A stretch of DNA of 64,000 nt, from NCBI RefSeq assembly GCF_014854695.1, contig NZ_CP027557.1, positions 682,001 through 746,000 of the forward strand, given 5' to 3'. The position numbers and the translations under genes are program-made. Shown in pieces: positions 8,315 to 16,676 of this stretch. Positions within the stretch are counted from its first letter, which is position 1, and each line of letters begins with the position of its first letter. The DNA is from Rhodococcus rhodochrous (lineage in GTDB: Bacteria; Actinomycetota; Actinomycetes; Mycobacteriales; Mycobacteriaceae). The notes under the pieces were generated by a model, which saw only the letters and a list, made by a program, of their open reading frames with translations, was not told the DNA's origin and searched no databases.

Positions 8315-9178
8315 TCAGGAGCCGGTGAACTTCGGGGCGCGCTTCTCGGCAAACGCCCGTGGGCCCTCCTTGGCGTCGGCGCTCTTGAAGACGGCTGCGC
8401 CGAGCTCGGCGTCGATCCGGAACGCCTCCTCCTCGTGCAGACCTTCCGAGTCGCGGATGGTCCGGAGGATGGCCTGCACGGCAACCGGGCCGTTGTTCGC
8501 GATCGTCTCGGCGATCTCGAGGGCCTTGTCGAGTGCGGTGCCGTCGGGGACGACGTGACCGATGAGCCCGATCTCCTTGGCCTCGGCGGCCTTGATGTGG
8601 CGGCCGGTGAGCAGGATGTCGGCGGCGATCGTGTACGGGATCTGACGGACGAGGCGCACGGCGGATCCGCCGAGCGGGAACAGTCCCCACTTCGCCTCGG
8701 AGACGCCGAATTTCGCGCTCTCGCCGGCGACACGGATGTCGGTGCCCTGCAGGATCTCGGTGCCACCGGCGATGGCGGCGCCCTCGACGGCCGCGATCAG
8801 CGGCTTCGTCAGACGGCGGCCCTTCAGCAGTGCGGGAAGCCGGCTGAGGTCCCACCCACCGCCGTTGCCATTCCCGTCGCTCCGTTCGCCCTGCTCGAAC
8901 TTGTCTCCGGGAGGCGCTGCATTCATGGCCTTGAGATCTGCACCCGCGCAGAACGCGCCACCGGCGCCGGTGAGGATCGCGACGCGGATCTCGGGATCGT
9001 TGTCGACGCGGTCCCACGCCTCGTTCATGATCGCCATCATCTCGCCGGACAGCGCATTTCGTGCTTCGGGGCGATTGAGCGTGACGATCAGGACGTGGCC
9101 GCGTTGCTCGACGAGGCAGTGCGGTTCGCGGGACGAGATGTCCGAATCGGCTGCGCCGGGGGCTTCGGTAGCGGACAC
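8315..9178 (-). CDS. echA19: EchA19, enoyl-CoA hydratase of sterol side chain
   Basis: A 287-residue crotonase, very close in sequence to M. tuberculosis EchA19 (Rv3516), which hydrates an unsaturated sterol side-chain CoA ester. Visible elements are [18 protein letters not shown], the oxyanion-hole segment [56 protein letters not shown] (given here in part of its length only as landmarks) and [10 protein letters not shown] at the end. An extra Gly/Asn-rich stretch ([14 protein letters not shown]) lengthens the loop after the oxyanion motif. The GTG at 9176-9178 is chosen because AGGAG lies 8 bases upstream; the ATG at 9214 has no ribosome site. It is divergent from fadD19 with a KstR box between. 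Confidence 0.9.
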   Translation of the reverse strand: MSATEAPGAADSDISSREPHCLVEQRGHVLIVTLNRPEARNALSGEMMAIMNEAWDRVDNDPEIRVAILTGAGGAFCAGADLKAMNAAPPGDKFEQGERSDGNGNGGGWDLSRLPALLKGRRLTKPLIAAVEGAAIAGGTEILQGTDIRVAGESAKFGVSEAKWGLFPLGGSAVRLVRQIPYTIAADILLTGRHIKAAEAKEIGLIGHVVPDGTALDKALEIAETIANNGPVAVQAILRTIRDSEGLHEEEAFRIDAELGAAVFKSADAKEGPRAFAEKRAPKFTGS

Positions 9179-9234
9179 TGGCAGGACTCCTCGCGGTGTT
9201 GTGAACTGGATCATATTCGGGTCTTGTCAGAAAC

Positions 9235-9248
9235 GGTAACACGTTCTA
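9235..9248. promoter_or_regulatory. KstR operator (13 of 14)
   Basis: GGTAACACGTTCTA matches TnnAACnnGTTnnA except for the first base. It lies between the divergent echA19 (start 9178) and fadD19 (start 9260). It ends only 11 bases before the fadD19 start codon, so binding would block transcription initiation or early elongation. Confidence 0.78.
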
Positions 9249-9259
9249 CTTTTGTCAGC

Positions 9260-10927
9260 GTGGCCCTAAACATCGCAGACCTCGTCGAACACGCAATCGA
9301 CCTCGTTCCCGAGCGCGTCGCGCTGGCCTCGGACGGACGTGAGGTCACCTACGCACAGCTGGAGGAACGAGCCAACCGACTTGCTCATTACCTGCGCGAA
9401 CAAGGAGTGGAGCCGGGCGACAAGGTCGGCATCTACTCCCGGAACACCATCGAGGCCGTAGAGGCGATGATCGCGGTCTTCAAGATCCGCGCCATCATGA
9501 TCAACGTCAACTACCGCTATGTCGAGAACGAGTTGCAGTACATCTTCGACAACTCCGACATGGTGGCCCTCATCCACGAGCGCCGGTACTCCGACAAGGT
9601 GGCGAACGTCCTCCCGAGCACACCGCTGGTGAAGACCGTCGTGGTGGTCGAGGACGGCACCGACGTCGACTTCTCGGCCTACGGCGGCATCGAATACGAA
9701 GCGGCACTGGCGCAGAGCTCGCCGGAACGCGACTTCGAAGACCGCAGCGCCGACGACATCTACATCCTCTACACCGGCGGCACCACCGGCCACCCCAAGG
9801 GCGTGATGTGGCGTCACGAAGATGTCTGGCGCGTCCTCGGTGGCGGCATCAACTTCATGACCGGCGAGTGGGTCAAGGACGAATGGCAGCTGGCGAAGGA
9901 GGGCGCCGAGAATCCCGGTCTCGTGCGCTATCCCATCCCGCCGATGATCCACGGTGGCGCCCAGTGGGCGCTGTTCCAGTCGCTGTTCAGCGGCGGCAAG
10001 GTCATCATGCACCCCGAGTTCTCGGGCCACGAGGTGTGGCGCATCATCGACGACCACAAGGTCAACGTCATCTTCATCACCGGCGACGCGATGGCTCGCC
10101 CCATGCTCGACGCACTCGAGGAGGGCAACCCGAAGACCGGTCAGCCCTACGACCTCTCGACGCTGTTCGCCATGGCGTCGAGCGCCGCTCTGTTCTCCCC
10201 GTCCATCAAGGATCGTTTCCTCGACCTGCTGCCCGGCAAGGTCATCACCGACTCCATCGGTTCGTCCGAGACCGGCTTCGGCGGCATCGGTATCGCCGAG
10301 AAGGGCAAGACCCTCGGTGGCGGCCCCACGGTGAAGATCGACGAGTCGACCACCGTCCTCGACGACGACGGCAACCCGATCGAACCGGGTTCCGGCAAGG
10401 TCGGCATGGTCGCGCGCACCGGCAACATCCCGCTCGGCTACTACAAGGACGAGGCCAAGACCAAGGCGACCTTCCGCGAGTACAACGGGATCCGCTACTC
10501 GATCCCCGGCGACTACGCACGCGTCGAGGCCGACGGCACCGTCACGATGCTCGGCCGCGGTTCGGTCTCGATCAACAGCGGCGGCGAGAAGGTCTACCCC
10601 GAGGAGGTCGAGGGCGCACTCAAGCAGCACCCGGCGGTCTTCGACGCCCTGGTGGTCGGTGTGCCGGACGAGCGCTTCGGCGAGCGGGTCTCCGCCGTCG
10701 TCGCCCTGCGCGAGGGCGAGCAGACGACGCTCGACGAACTCATGTCGACGGCACGGTCGAGGATCGCAGGGTACAAGGTGCCGCGCGCGGTGTGGTTCGT
10801 CGACGAGATCAAGCGGTCGCCGGCGGGTAAGCCCGACTACCGGTGGGCCAAGGACCAGACCGGACTGCGTCCGGCCGACGAGGTCTACAACAACGGCGAC
10901 GGCAACGGCGCCGCGGCGACGGGATAG
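9260..10927 (+). CDS. fadD19: FadD19, steroid-CoA ligase
   Basis: A 555-residue AMP-forming ligase starting at GTG 9260 and reading VALNIADLVEHAIDLVPERV, near-identical in layout to M. tuberculosis FadD19 (Rv3515c). The P-loop ILYTGGTTGHPKGVMWRHED spans about residues 169-188; SIGSSETGFGG, GRGSVSINSGGEKVYPEEVE and RSPAGKPDYRWAK follow. In R. rhodochrous, FadD19 is the steroid-CoA ligase required for C24-branched sterol side chains. A KstR box lies immediately upstream. The nitronate-monooxygenase-type gene follows 8 bases after the stop, so the two form an operon. Identity is firm. Confidence 0.93.
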   Translation: MALNIADLVEHAIDLVPERVALASDGREVTYAQLEERANRLAHYLREQGVEPGDKVGIYSRNTIEAVEAMIAVFKIRAIMINVNYRYVENELQYIFDNSDMVALIHERRYSDKVANVLPSTPLVKTVVVVEDGTDVDFSAYGGIEYEAALAQSSPERDFEDRSADDIYILYTGGTTGHPKGVMWRHEDVWRVLGGGINFMTGEWVKDEWQLAKEGAENPGLVRYPIPPMIHGGAQWALFQSLFSGGKVIMHPEFSGHEVWRIIDDHKVNVIFITGDAMARPMLDALEEGNPKTGQPYDLSTLFAMASSAALFSPSIKDRFLDLLPGKVITDSIGSSETGFGGIGIAEKGKTLGGGPTVKIDESTTVLDDDGNPIEPGSGKVGMVARTGNIPLGYYKDEAKTKATFREYNGIRYSIPGDYARVEADGTVTMLGRGSVSINSGGEKVYPEEVEGALKQHPAVFDALVVGVPDERFGERVSAVVALREGEQTTLDELMSTARSRIAGYKVPRAVWFVDEIKRSPAGKPDYRWAKDQTGLRPADEVYNNGDGNGAAATG

Positions 10928-10935
10928 AAGGACAC

Positions 10936-12048
10936 ATGCAGACCGGCCTCAGCAAGAAGTTCGGTATCGAGTATCCGATCTTCGGATTCACGCCCTCCGA
11001 ACACGTCGCGGCGGCGATCAGCCGCACAGGCGGACTCGGTGTCCTCGGGTGCGTGCGGTTCAACGACCCGGAGGAACTCGACGCCGTTCTGACCTGGATG
11101 GACGAGAACACCGACGGCAAGCCGTACGGCGTCGACATCGTGATGCCCGCCAAGGTGCCCACCGAGGGCACCGCGGTGGACCTCGACAAACTGATCCCCG
11201 CCGAGCACCGTGCCTTCGTCAACCGCACGCTCGACGAACTCGGTGTGCCGCCGCTGTCCGACGACGTCGGCGAGGCGAGCGGTGTTCTGGGCTGGCTGCA
11301 TTCGGTCGCGCGTTCGCACGTCGACGTCGCCCTCGCGCACCGGCCCGCTCTGATCGCCAACGCCCTGGGGTCGCCGCCGAAGGACGTCATCGACCTCGCG
11401 CACGAGAAGGGAGTGCCGGTCGCGGCACTCGCGGGCGCGGTCGAGCACGCGAAGCGGCACGTCGAGAACGGTGTCGACATCGTGATCGCGCAGGGTTACG
11501 AGGCGGGCGGGCACACCGGTGAGATCGCGTCGATGGTGCTGTGGCCCGAAATCGTCGATGCACTCGGTGATTCCGCGGCAGTGCTCGCCGCCGGCGGCGT
11601 GGGATCGGGACGGCAGGTCGCGGCGGCGCTGGCCCTCGGTGCGTCCGGTGTGTGGATGGGTTCGTACTGGCTCACCACCTCGGAGTACAAGCTCGGGGCG
11701 GCCGCGCACGGCCCGTCGTCGATCCAGCGCGCGTTGCTCGGAGCGAGCTCGTCCGACACCGTGCGGTCGCGGATCTACTCGGGCAAGCCCGCGCGTCTGC
11801 TCAAGACCAAGTGGACGGAGGCGTGGTCGAAACCCGATGCGCCCGAACCGCTGCCGATGCCGTTGCAGAACATACTCGTGAGCGAGGCGCACCAGCGCAT
11901 GTCGGCGGCCGACGACCCCGAGGCCGTCGCGATGCCGGTCGGGCAGGTGGTGGGGCGGATGAACGAGATCCGTCCCGTCGCGGAGATCATGGCCGAACTC
12001 GTCCGGGGCTACGACGAGGCGGTCGAGCGGCTGAACGAGGCGCGCTAG
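10936..12048 (+). CDS. Nitronate monooxygenase-family FMN protein (fadD19 operon)
   Basis: A 370-residue TIM-barrel flavoprotein of the 2-nitropropane dioxygenase/NMO family: FGIEYPIFGFTPSEHVAAA at the N terminus, VIAQGYEAGGHTGE with the family's catalytic-type His, and VLAAGGVGSGRQVAAALALG for FMN phosphate binding. Family members oxidise nitronates or act on CoA-thioester intermediates; IpdC of steroid ring catabolism belongs here. A GAAGGA ribosome site lies before the ATG. Eight bases separate it from fadD19, so KstR control is likely. A paralogue lies at 23303-24433 with its own KstR box. Nitronate as substrate seems unlikely in this context; a flavin oxidation of a steroid ester is inferred. 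Confidence 0.85.
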   Translation: MQTGLSKKFGIEYPIFGFTPSEHVAAAISRTGGLGVLGCVRFNDPEELDAVLTWMDENTDGKPYGVDIVMPAKVPTEGTAVDLDKLIPAEHRAFVNRTLDELGVPPLSDDVGEASGVLGWLHSVARSHVDVALAHRPALIANALGSPPKDVIDLAHEKGVPVAALAGAVEHAKRHVENGVDIVIAQGYEAGGHTGEIASMVLWPEIVDALGDSAAVLAAGGVGSGRQVAAALALGASGVWMGSYWLTTSEYKLGAAAHGPSSIQRALLGASSSDTVRSRIYSGKPARLLKTKWTEAWSKPDAPEPLPMPLQNILVSEAHQRMSAADDPEAVAMPVGQVVGRMNEIRPVAEIMAELVRGYDEAVERLNEAR

Positions 12049-12075
12049 ACAGGACCACAGTGGTGGGGTGGCAGG

Positions 12076-12105
12076 TGCCCGGGGCGGAGTGATCCACCCC
12101 GGGCA
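12076..12105. terminator. Hairpin terminator between convergent genes
   Basis: TGCCCGGGGCGG (12076-12087) pairs with CCACCCCGGGCA (12094-12105) with one G-U-type mismatch around a 6-base loop. It lies between the NMO gene (ends 12048) and the TetR gene (ends 12153 on the other strand). Confidence 0.7.
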
Positions 12106-12152
12106 TCGTCCGTTCGAGAGCGGCGCCGGAGAAGGGCCAGGACCGAGAGGGA

Positions 12153-12734
12153 TCAGCGGCGGACCAGGATCTTCAACAGCTCCTGGATCTGCGTGGCCGT
12201 GGGGGAGGGCAGGCTGTCGCGGCCGTACAGGAAGCCGATCCCCGCGTAGACGAGGGTGCCGGCGCGCAGCTCCGCTTCTTCCTCGCCGAAACCCAGTTCG
12301 AGGAAACAGTTTCGGACGACGGCCATGATGCGCTGGTCGAGTGCACGGACCGATTCGGCGACCTGCGGATCGCTGCGCGCCCACTCGCGCACCGCGACCT
12401 CGGCCTCCCAGGCGCGTTCGTCGACGAGCATCGCACCCATGTGGGCGAGCCGTTCGTCGACGGGCAGTTCTTCGAGGCTCGTCAGGCCGCGCGCGGCGTC
12501 GTTGTCCTGCGAGGTGTAGCGGGTGGCGATGGCCTTCATCAGGTCGTCGATGTCGGAGAAGTGCCAGTAGAAGCTACCTTTGGTGACTCCGAGTTCGTCG
12601 CACAGTCGCGAGATCTTCACGGCGCTGCGTCCTTCGGAGACGAGCAGGCGCAGACCCGCCTCGGTCCAGTCGTCGAGGGACAGCCGTGGTCGTCTGCCCG
12701 ACCGGCGACCACTCCTCGCCGGTTGCTCTGCCAC
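12153..12734 (-). CDS. TetR/AcrR family transcriptional regulator
   Basis: A 193-residue one-domain repressor. The basic N terminus (GRRSGRRPRLSLDDWTEAGL) is followed by the helix-turn-helix ISRLCDELGVTKGSFYWHFSD (about residues 41-61). The C-terminal part is an all-helical ligand domain. The start is GTG at 12732-12734; no ATG alternative fits. An 8-bp inverted repeat begins 14 bases upstream (12748-12773) and is its likely operator. It is not KstR, whose helix-turn-helix sequence differs. Its target is either itself, the lipase-like gene upstream (same strand, ending inside the operator), or the oxidative operon at 13705. Confidence 0.88.
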   Translation of the reverse strand: MAEQPARSGRRSGRRPRLSLDDWTEAGLRLLVSEGRSAVKISRLCDELGVTKGSFYWHFSDIDDLMKAIATRYTSQDNDAARGLTSLEELPVDERLAHMGAMLVDERAWEAEVAVREWARSDPQVAESVRALDQRIMAVVRNCFLELGFGEEEAELRAGTLVYAGIGFLYGRDSLPSPTATQIQELLKILVRR

Positions 12735-12747
12735 GGATGGTCACCTC

Positions 12748-12773
12748 GTCTCGATCGGGTCCGAAATCGAGAC
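12748..12773. promoter_or_regulatory. Candidate autoregulatory TetR operator
   Basis: GTCTCGAT (12748-12755) and ATCGAGAC (12766-12773) form perfect arms with a 10-base spacer, directly upstream of the TetR start codon. The outer arm touches the stop codon of the lipase-like gene. Confidence 0.55.
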
Positions 12774-13594
12774 TACATGCCCGAACCGGGCAGTGCCGTG
12801 AGGACGGCGTCGCGTGCCGAGCCGTCGCGGGGGAGTTCCCAATGGTGAACGCATGGTGACGAATCCGGCCCGGGAAGCGTGACCACGGTCGAGGTGGGCA
12901 GCGCTCCGTTCTCGGGTGGGACGACGAGTCCGTCGCAGCGGGAGACGATGTCGGTGTAGTCGATCCCGGCCGTGGGCACGCCGCGTGAGTGCAGGTCGCG
13001 TAGGAGATCCGATCCGGCGATGATCTCGCGGCATCCGGCACACAGGGGGTCGACGAGCGGCTTCTCGAGGGCGAGGACCGCGTCGTAGGTGCCGAGATCG
13101 CGGCTGGTCTGCTCGGCGGCGGCCAGTCCGGCGATCTCCGTGCCGTGCCACATCGGGCCGAGTGTGGTCAGCGATCGGACCCGATCGTTGCCGTGATCCT
13201 GCAGGTATCGCTGGGTGACGAGGGAACCGGCGCCGTGCGCCACGACGTCGACCGTGCACTGCGATCGCTGCCCGCACAGCTCGTCCAGGGCGTCGGCCAG
13301 GTCGCGTGCGCCCGCGTCGACGCTCCGCAGGCCGGCGAGGGGGATCGGGACATCGGTGCCCGCCGGTTGGCCCCAGGTGACGGGGACGGTGCAGAAACCG
13401 GCTCCGGTGAGGTCGGCGCGCAGATCGGACCACACGTCCGGAGTGCTCGCGAGGTCGTGGACGAGTGCCACAGCAGCGTCTGCGCCGGAGCACGGCGCAG
13501 GGCTCGGATCGGCCGCTGCGGGCGCCGGAGCCACCGCGGCGAGGGTGAGAACAGCGACCGCCGAAACCATCGCCGAGCAGGGGGATCGAGTCAT
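12773..13594 (-). CDS. Secreted class-2 lipase-like protein lacking the nucleophilic Ser
   Basis: A 273-residue protein with a Sec signal peptide (hydrophobic residues about 8-28, AAADPS cleavage region), then an alpha/beta-hydrolase domain of the lipase class 2 type. The nucleophile elbow that should read AHSxGG reads VVAHGAGSLV, with Gly121 in place of the catalytic Ser. The acid (YTDIVSRCDGLVVP) and the His near the C terminus (CVHHWELPRDGS) are still present. Five or more cysteines suggest disulphides. The start has AGGAG five bases upstream. It may be a non-catalytic binding protein, or active through another residue. It is divergent from the multicopper oxidase gene. Confidence 0.82.
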   Translation of the reverse strand: MTRSPCSAMVSAVAVLTLAAVAPAPAAADPSPAPCSGADAAVALVHDLASTPDVWSDLRADLTGAGFCTVPVTWGQPAGTDVPIPLAGLRSVDAGARDLADALDELCGQRSQCTVDVVAHGAGSLVTQRYLQDHGNDRVRSLTTLGPMWHGTEIAGLAAAEQTSRDLGTYDAVLALEKPLVDPLCAGCREIIAGSDLLRDLHSRGVPTAGIDYTDIVSRCDGLVVPPENGALPTSTVVTLPGPDSSPCVHHWELPRDGSARDAVLTALPGSGM

Positions 13595-13624
13595 CTGCAC
13601 TCCTCTGTGCGCACTATTGACCAA

Positions 13625-13639
13625 ACCATACCGTATGGT
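13625..13639. promoter_or_regulatory. Candidate operator between lipase-like gene and oxidative operon
   Basis: ACCATAC-C-GTATGGT is a perfect 7-bp inverted repeat around a single central base. It lies 30 bases upstream of the lipase-like start and 66 bases upstream of the multicopper oxidase gene. Compact palindromes of this type are typical of TetR-family repressors. It does not resemble the arms at 12748-12773. Confidence 0.55.
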
Positions 13640-13704
13640 ACTGTGGCGGCGGTCACGATGACTGTCCGCATCGACTCCCGATCCGGAACACAGAAAGCCG
13701 CGTC

Positions 13705-15504
13705 ATGCAGAGACTCACCCGTAGAACCCTTCTCGCCGGGCTCGCCGCAGGAACCGGTGCGGTGCTTCTCGGTGGCCGAGCGTTCGCGGACGGGCCGGAC
13801 ATCTCCCGCCCCCTGTTGTTCCACTCCCCACGACTCGAACCCTTCGTCGACGGCCTGCCCGTCCTGCCGCGTCTGGACTCGTCGTCCTACCGGATCGACG
13901 CCGTCAGCACGATGCACAGCTTCCACCGCGACCTTCCGCCCGGTCCCGCTCTCGCCTACGGCGACAACACCTACGGCGGACCGACTCTCGTGGCGCACCG
14001 CGGGCAGGAGACGTCGATCGAGTACCGCAACCGCATCGACGCGCATCCCTTCGCCGTCGACTTCGACACCTCGCTGCACGGTCTGAGCGAACGCGACCGC
14101 ACCGACGTCCCCACCTCGATGCACCTGCACGGTGGGGTCACGCCTCCGGAATTTGACGGCAACCCCGAGCAGATCTCCCGGCCCGGACAGGGATTCACGT
14201 ACCGCTTCCCGAACCGTCAGGACGCGACGACGCTGTGGTACCACGACCACGCCATGGCCGTCACCCGCCTGAACGCCTACGCGGGACTGGCCGGCATGTA
14301 CCTGCTCCGCGACGACTACGACACCGGACTGCCCGGCAACCCGCTGGGCCTGCCCACCGGCGAGTTCGAACTCGATCTGGTGCTGCAGGAGAAGATCGTC
14401 AACGGCGACGGTTCGCAAAGCATCCGTTCCACCCCGATCGTCCCGCAGGGTCGCTGGGAGGGCGGCGCCGTCGGCGACGTCGGCGTCGTCAACGGCAGGA
14501 TCTGGCCCGAGGCCCGGGTCGCGCGCGGGCTCTACCGGGTCCGGCTGCTCAACGCGGCGTCGTTCAGCATCTGGGACCTGCACTTCTCCAACGGCATGCC
14601 GTTCTGGGTGATCGGCATGGAAGGTGGCCTGCTCGATGCGCCGGTTCCCACGACCCGCGTGCGACTGTCGCCCGGCGAACGCGTGGACCTGCTCGTCGAC
14701 TTCGCGCAGCTCGACGCGGACGCCACCGTCGAATTGCGCAACTCCGAACCCGCCGCACCGCAGGCCGCGCAGATCGGTGCCGTGCTCATGCCGCTGTTCA
14801 TGCGCTTCCGAGCCGAATCCGGCCGCGGGTTCACCGGTCCGGTCCCGGACCGCCTGCGCGGCGGCCCCGGTCTTCCACCCGCGGTCGGGCCGATCCCGGT
14901 GCCGCAGAACGTACGGAACGTATCGCTGAGCCAGCCCTCGGAGGTGCGGATCCCGCCGTCGATCATGTCGCTGAACAACCTGATGTACCACAGCACCGAC
15001 ATCGAGATGCCGCGTCAGGGCACCGTCGAGCAGTGGAACATCGTCAACGCGACGCCCGACCCGCACCCGATCCACCTGCATCTGGTGCACTTCCGCGTTC
15101 TGGGACGGCAGGCGATCAACACCCTCGCGATGTGTGCGCGGCAGCCGCAACCGCCCATCGGGCTCAAGTGGACGCCCGATCCCGACCCGTACGTCGTCGA
15201 ACCGATGCGGGGACCGGAGCCGTGGGAGACCGGCTACAAGGACACGGTCGTCTGCGATCCGAACTCGGTGACCCGCATCATCGCGTACTTCCCGACCGCC
15301 GACGAACTCGGCTTCGACCCCGACGCGACGTTCTCGCGCGCGGTGCACACCTTCGATCCGCACCGCGCCGGCCACGGCAAACACGGTGACCACGCCGACC
15401 ACGGCGACACTGCCGGCGGCGACCTGCAGGGATATGTGTGGCACTGCCACATCCTCGACCACGAAGACCACGACATGATGCTCAAATACCGGACGGTGAC
15501 ATGA
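13705..15504 (+). CDS. Tat-exported multicopper oxidase
   Basis: A 599-residue three-cupredoxin oxidase. It begins MQRLTRRTLLAGLAAGTG with a twin-arginine signal, so it is exported folded with copper. Copper ligands are complete: HLHGG (His140, His142), WYHDHAM (His180, His182), HPIHLHLVHF in the third domain, and HCHILDHEDHDMM at the end (His580, Cys581, His582, His586, axial Met591). A His-rich segment (HGKHGDHADHGD) precedes the last motif and could bind extra copper. The layout resembles CotA/phenoxazinone-synthase types that oxidise phenols. It is the first gene of a seven-gene operon and overlaps the next gene by 4 bases. Confidence 0.9.
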   Translation: MQRLTRRTLLAGLAAGTGAVLLGGRAFADGPDISRPLLFHSPRLEPFVDGLPVLPRLDSSSYRIDAVSTMHSFHRDLPPGPALAYGDNTYGGPTLVAHRGQETSIEYRNRIDAHPFAVDFDTSLHGLSERDRTDVPTSMHLHGGVTPPEFDGNPEQISRPGQGFTYRFPNRQDATTLWYHDHAMAVTRLNAYAGLAGMYLLRDDYDTGLPGNPLGLPTGEFELDLVLQEKIVNGDGSQSIRSTPIVPQGRWEGGAVGDVGVVNGRIWPEARVARGLYRVRLLNAASFSIWDLHFSNGMPFWVIGMEGGLLDAPVPTTRVRLSPGERVDLLVDFAQLDADATVELRNSEPAAPQAAQIGAVLMPLFMRFRAESGRGFTGPVPDRLRGGPGLPPAVGPIPVPQNVRNVSLSQPSEVRIPPSIMSLNNLMYHSTDIEMPRQGTVEQWNIVNATPDPHPIHLHLVHFRVLGRQAINTLAMCARQPQPPIGLKWTPDPDPYVVEPMRGPEPWETGYKDTVVCDPNSVTRIIAYFPTADELGFDPDATFSRAVHTFDPHRAGHGKHGDHADHGDTAGGDLQGYVWHCHILDHEDHDMMLKYRTVT

Positions 15505-16676
15505 CTTCCACCAGTTCCACCACGACCCGAGACCACTTCCAGCGCATCCCGTACGAACCGGCGAACGACGGTCGCGTCGAGATGCACTCCGGGCTCAGCC
15601 GCCACTACCCGACGCTGCACGGCAACCTCGTCGCGCAACCCGGGTACTCGAAGGACGTCGGTGTGGTCATGTGCCACCCGGCCTCGAACTTCCTGAGCCA
15701 CTTCCTGCTCCGCGCCTTCGCCGAAGCAGGCGTCCCCGCAATGGGACTCAACACCCGCTACTCGTCCAACGAACCGGCACTCATCATGGAGCGGGCCGCC
15801 TTCGACCTCGGCACCGGAGTGCGGTGGATGACCGACGAACTCGGCTTCGAGAAGGTCGTACTCCTCGGGTTCAGCGGCGGCGGGTCGCTCGCGTCGTTCT
15901 ACCAGTCGCAGGCGCAGAACTCGACCGTGACGACCACACCCGCGGGCGACCCGGCACCGTTCGCCGAGGCGAACCTGCGACCGGCCGACGCCCTGATGCT
16001 CGTCGGCGCGCACCCCGGCCGAGCACGCGTTCTCCGGCACTGGATCGACGGCGCGGTCACCGACGAATCCGACCCCTACGCCACCGATCCCGATCTCGAC
16101 CTCTACGCCCCCGGGCGCACGGCACCACTCGATTCCGAATGGGTGCAGAGGTACCGCGACGCGCAGCTCGCCCGCATGCGCCGCATCGACGCGTGGGCGC
16201 TCGAGCAACTCGCCGACCTCGAACGCACCGGCGCCTCCGATCGCGGCTTCGTCGTGCACCGCACCGTCGCGGATCCGCGCTTCGTCGACCTGAGCCTCGA
16301 CCCGAGCGACCGCGCACTCGGCTCCATGTACGGAGATCCGAAGGCGGCCAACACCGCCGCCGGTGGACTGGCCCGCTTCGTCACGGTGCGCAGCTGGCTC
16401 AGCACGTGGAGCGTCGACCACACCCACGCCGACGCACTCACCGACCTCCGCAACGTCACCACCCCGACGATGGTGATGAGCCTGCTCGGAGACCAGGCGG
16501 CCTTCGCCGAGGATTCCCGGCTGATGTACGACGCGCTGGCGGGCACCCACAACGAACTGATCGAGATGCGGAACCTCAACCACTATCTCGTGGATCAACC
16601 GGACGGTCTCTCCGACGTCGTCGGACGACTGGTCGAGTGGATCCGCCGAACGGTACTCGAGGAGGTATCGGCATGA
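15501..16676 (+). CDS. Alpha/beta hydrolase
   Basis: A 391-residue hydrolase without a signal peptide. The elbow VVLLGFSGGGSLASFYQ carries the nucleophilic Ser; a late Asp (MSLLGDQAAFAEDSR) and a His (EMRNLNHYLVDQPDG) complete a likely triad. The region between is longer than usual and probably forms a lid. It overlaps its neighbours on both sides by ATGA, so it is translated together with the multicopper oxidase and the DUF2236 protein. It is likely to cleave an ester, thioester or C-C bond in an intermediate of this operon's substrate. The precise subfamily is not recognised. Confidence 0.82.
   Translation: MTSTSSTTTRDHFQRIPYEPANDGRVEMHSGLSRHYPTLHGNLVAQPGYSKDVGVVMCHPASNFLSHFLLRAFAEAGVPAMGLNTRYSSNEPALIMERAAFDLGTGVRWMTDELGFEKVVLLGFSGGGSLASFYQSQAQNSTVTTTPAGDPAPFAEANLRPADALMLVGAHPGRARVLRHWIDGAVTDESDPYATDPDLDLYAPGRTAPLDSEWVQRYRDAQLARMRRIDAWALEQLADLERTGASDRGFVVHRTVADPRFVDLSLDPSDRALGSMYGDPKAANTAAGGLARFVTVRSWLSTWSVDHTHADALTDLRNVTTPTMVMSLLGDQAAFAEDSRLMYDALAGTHNELIEMRNLNHYLVDQPDGLSDVVGRLVEWIRRTVLEEVSA

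Noticed and set aside
9179-9214. Upstream ATG start for echA19
   Set aside because: It has no ribosome site and would add residues absent from the family; the GTG at 9178 has AGGAG at good spacing.
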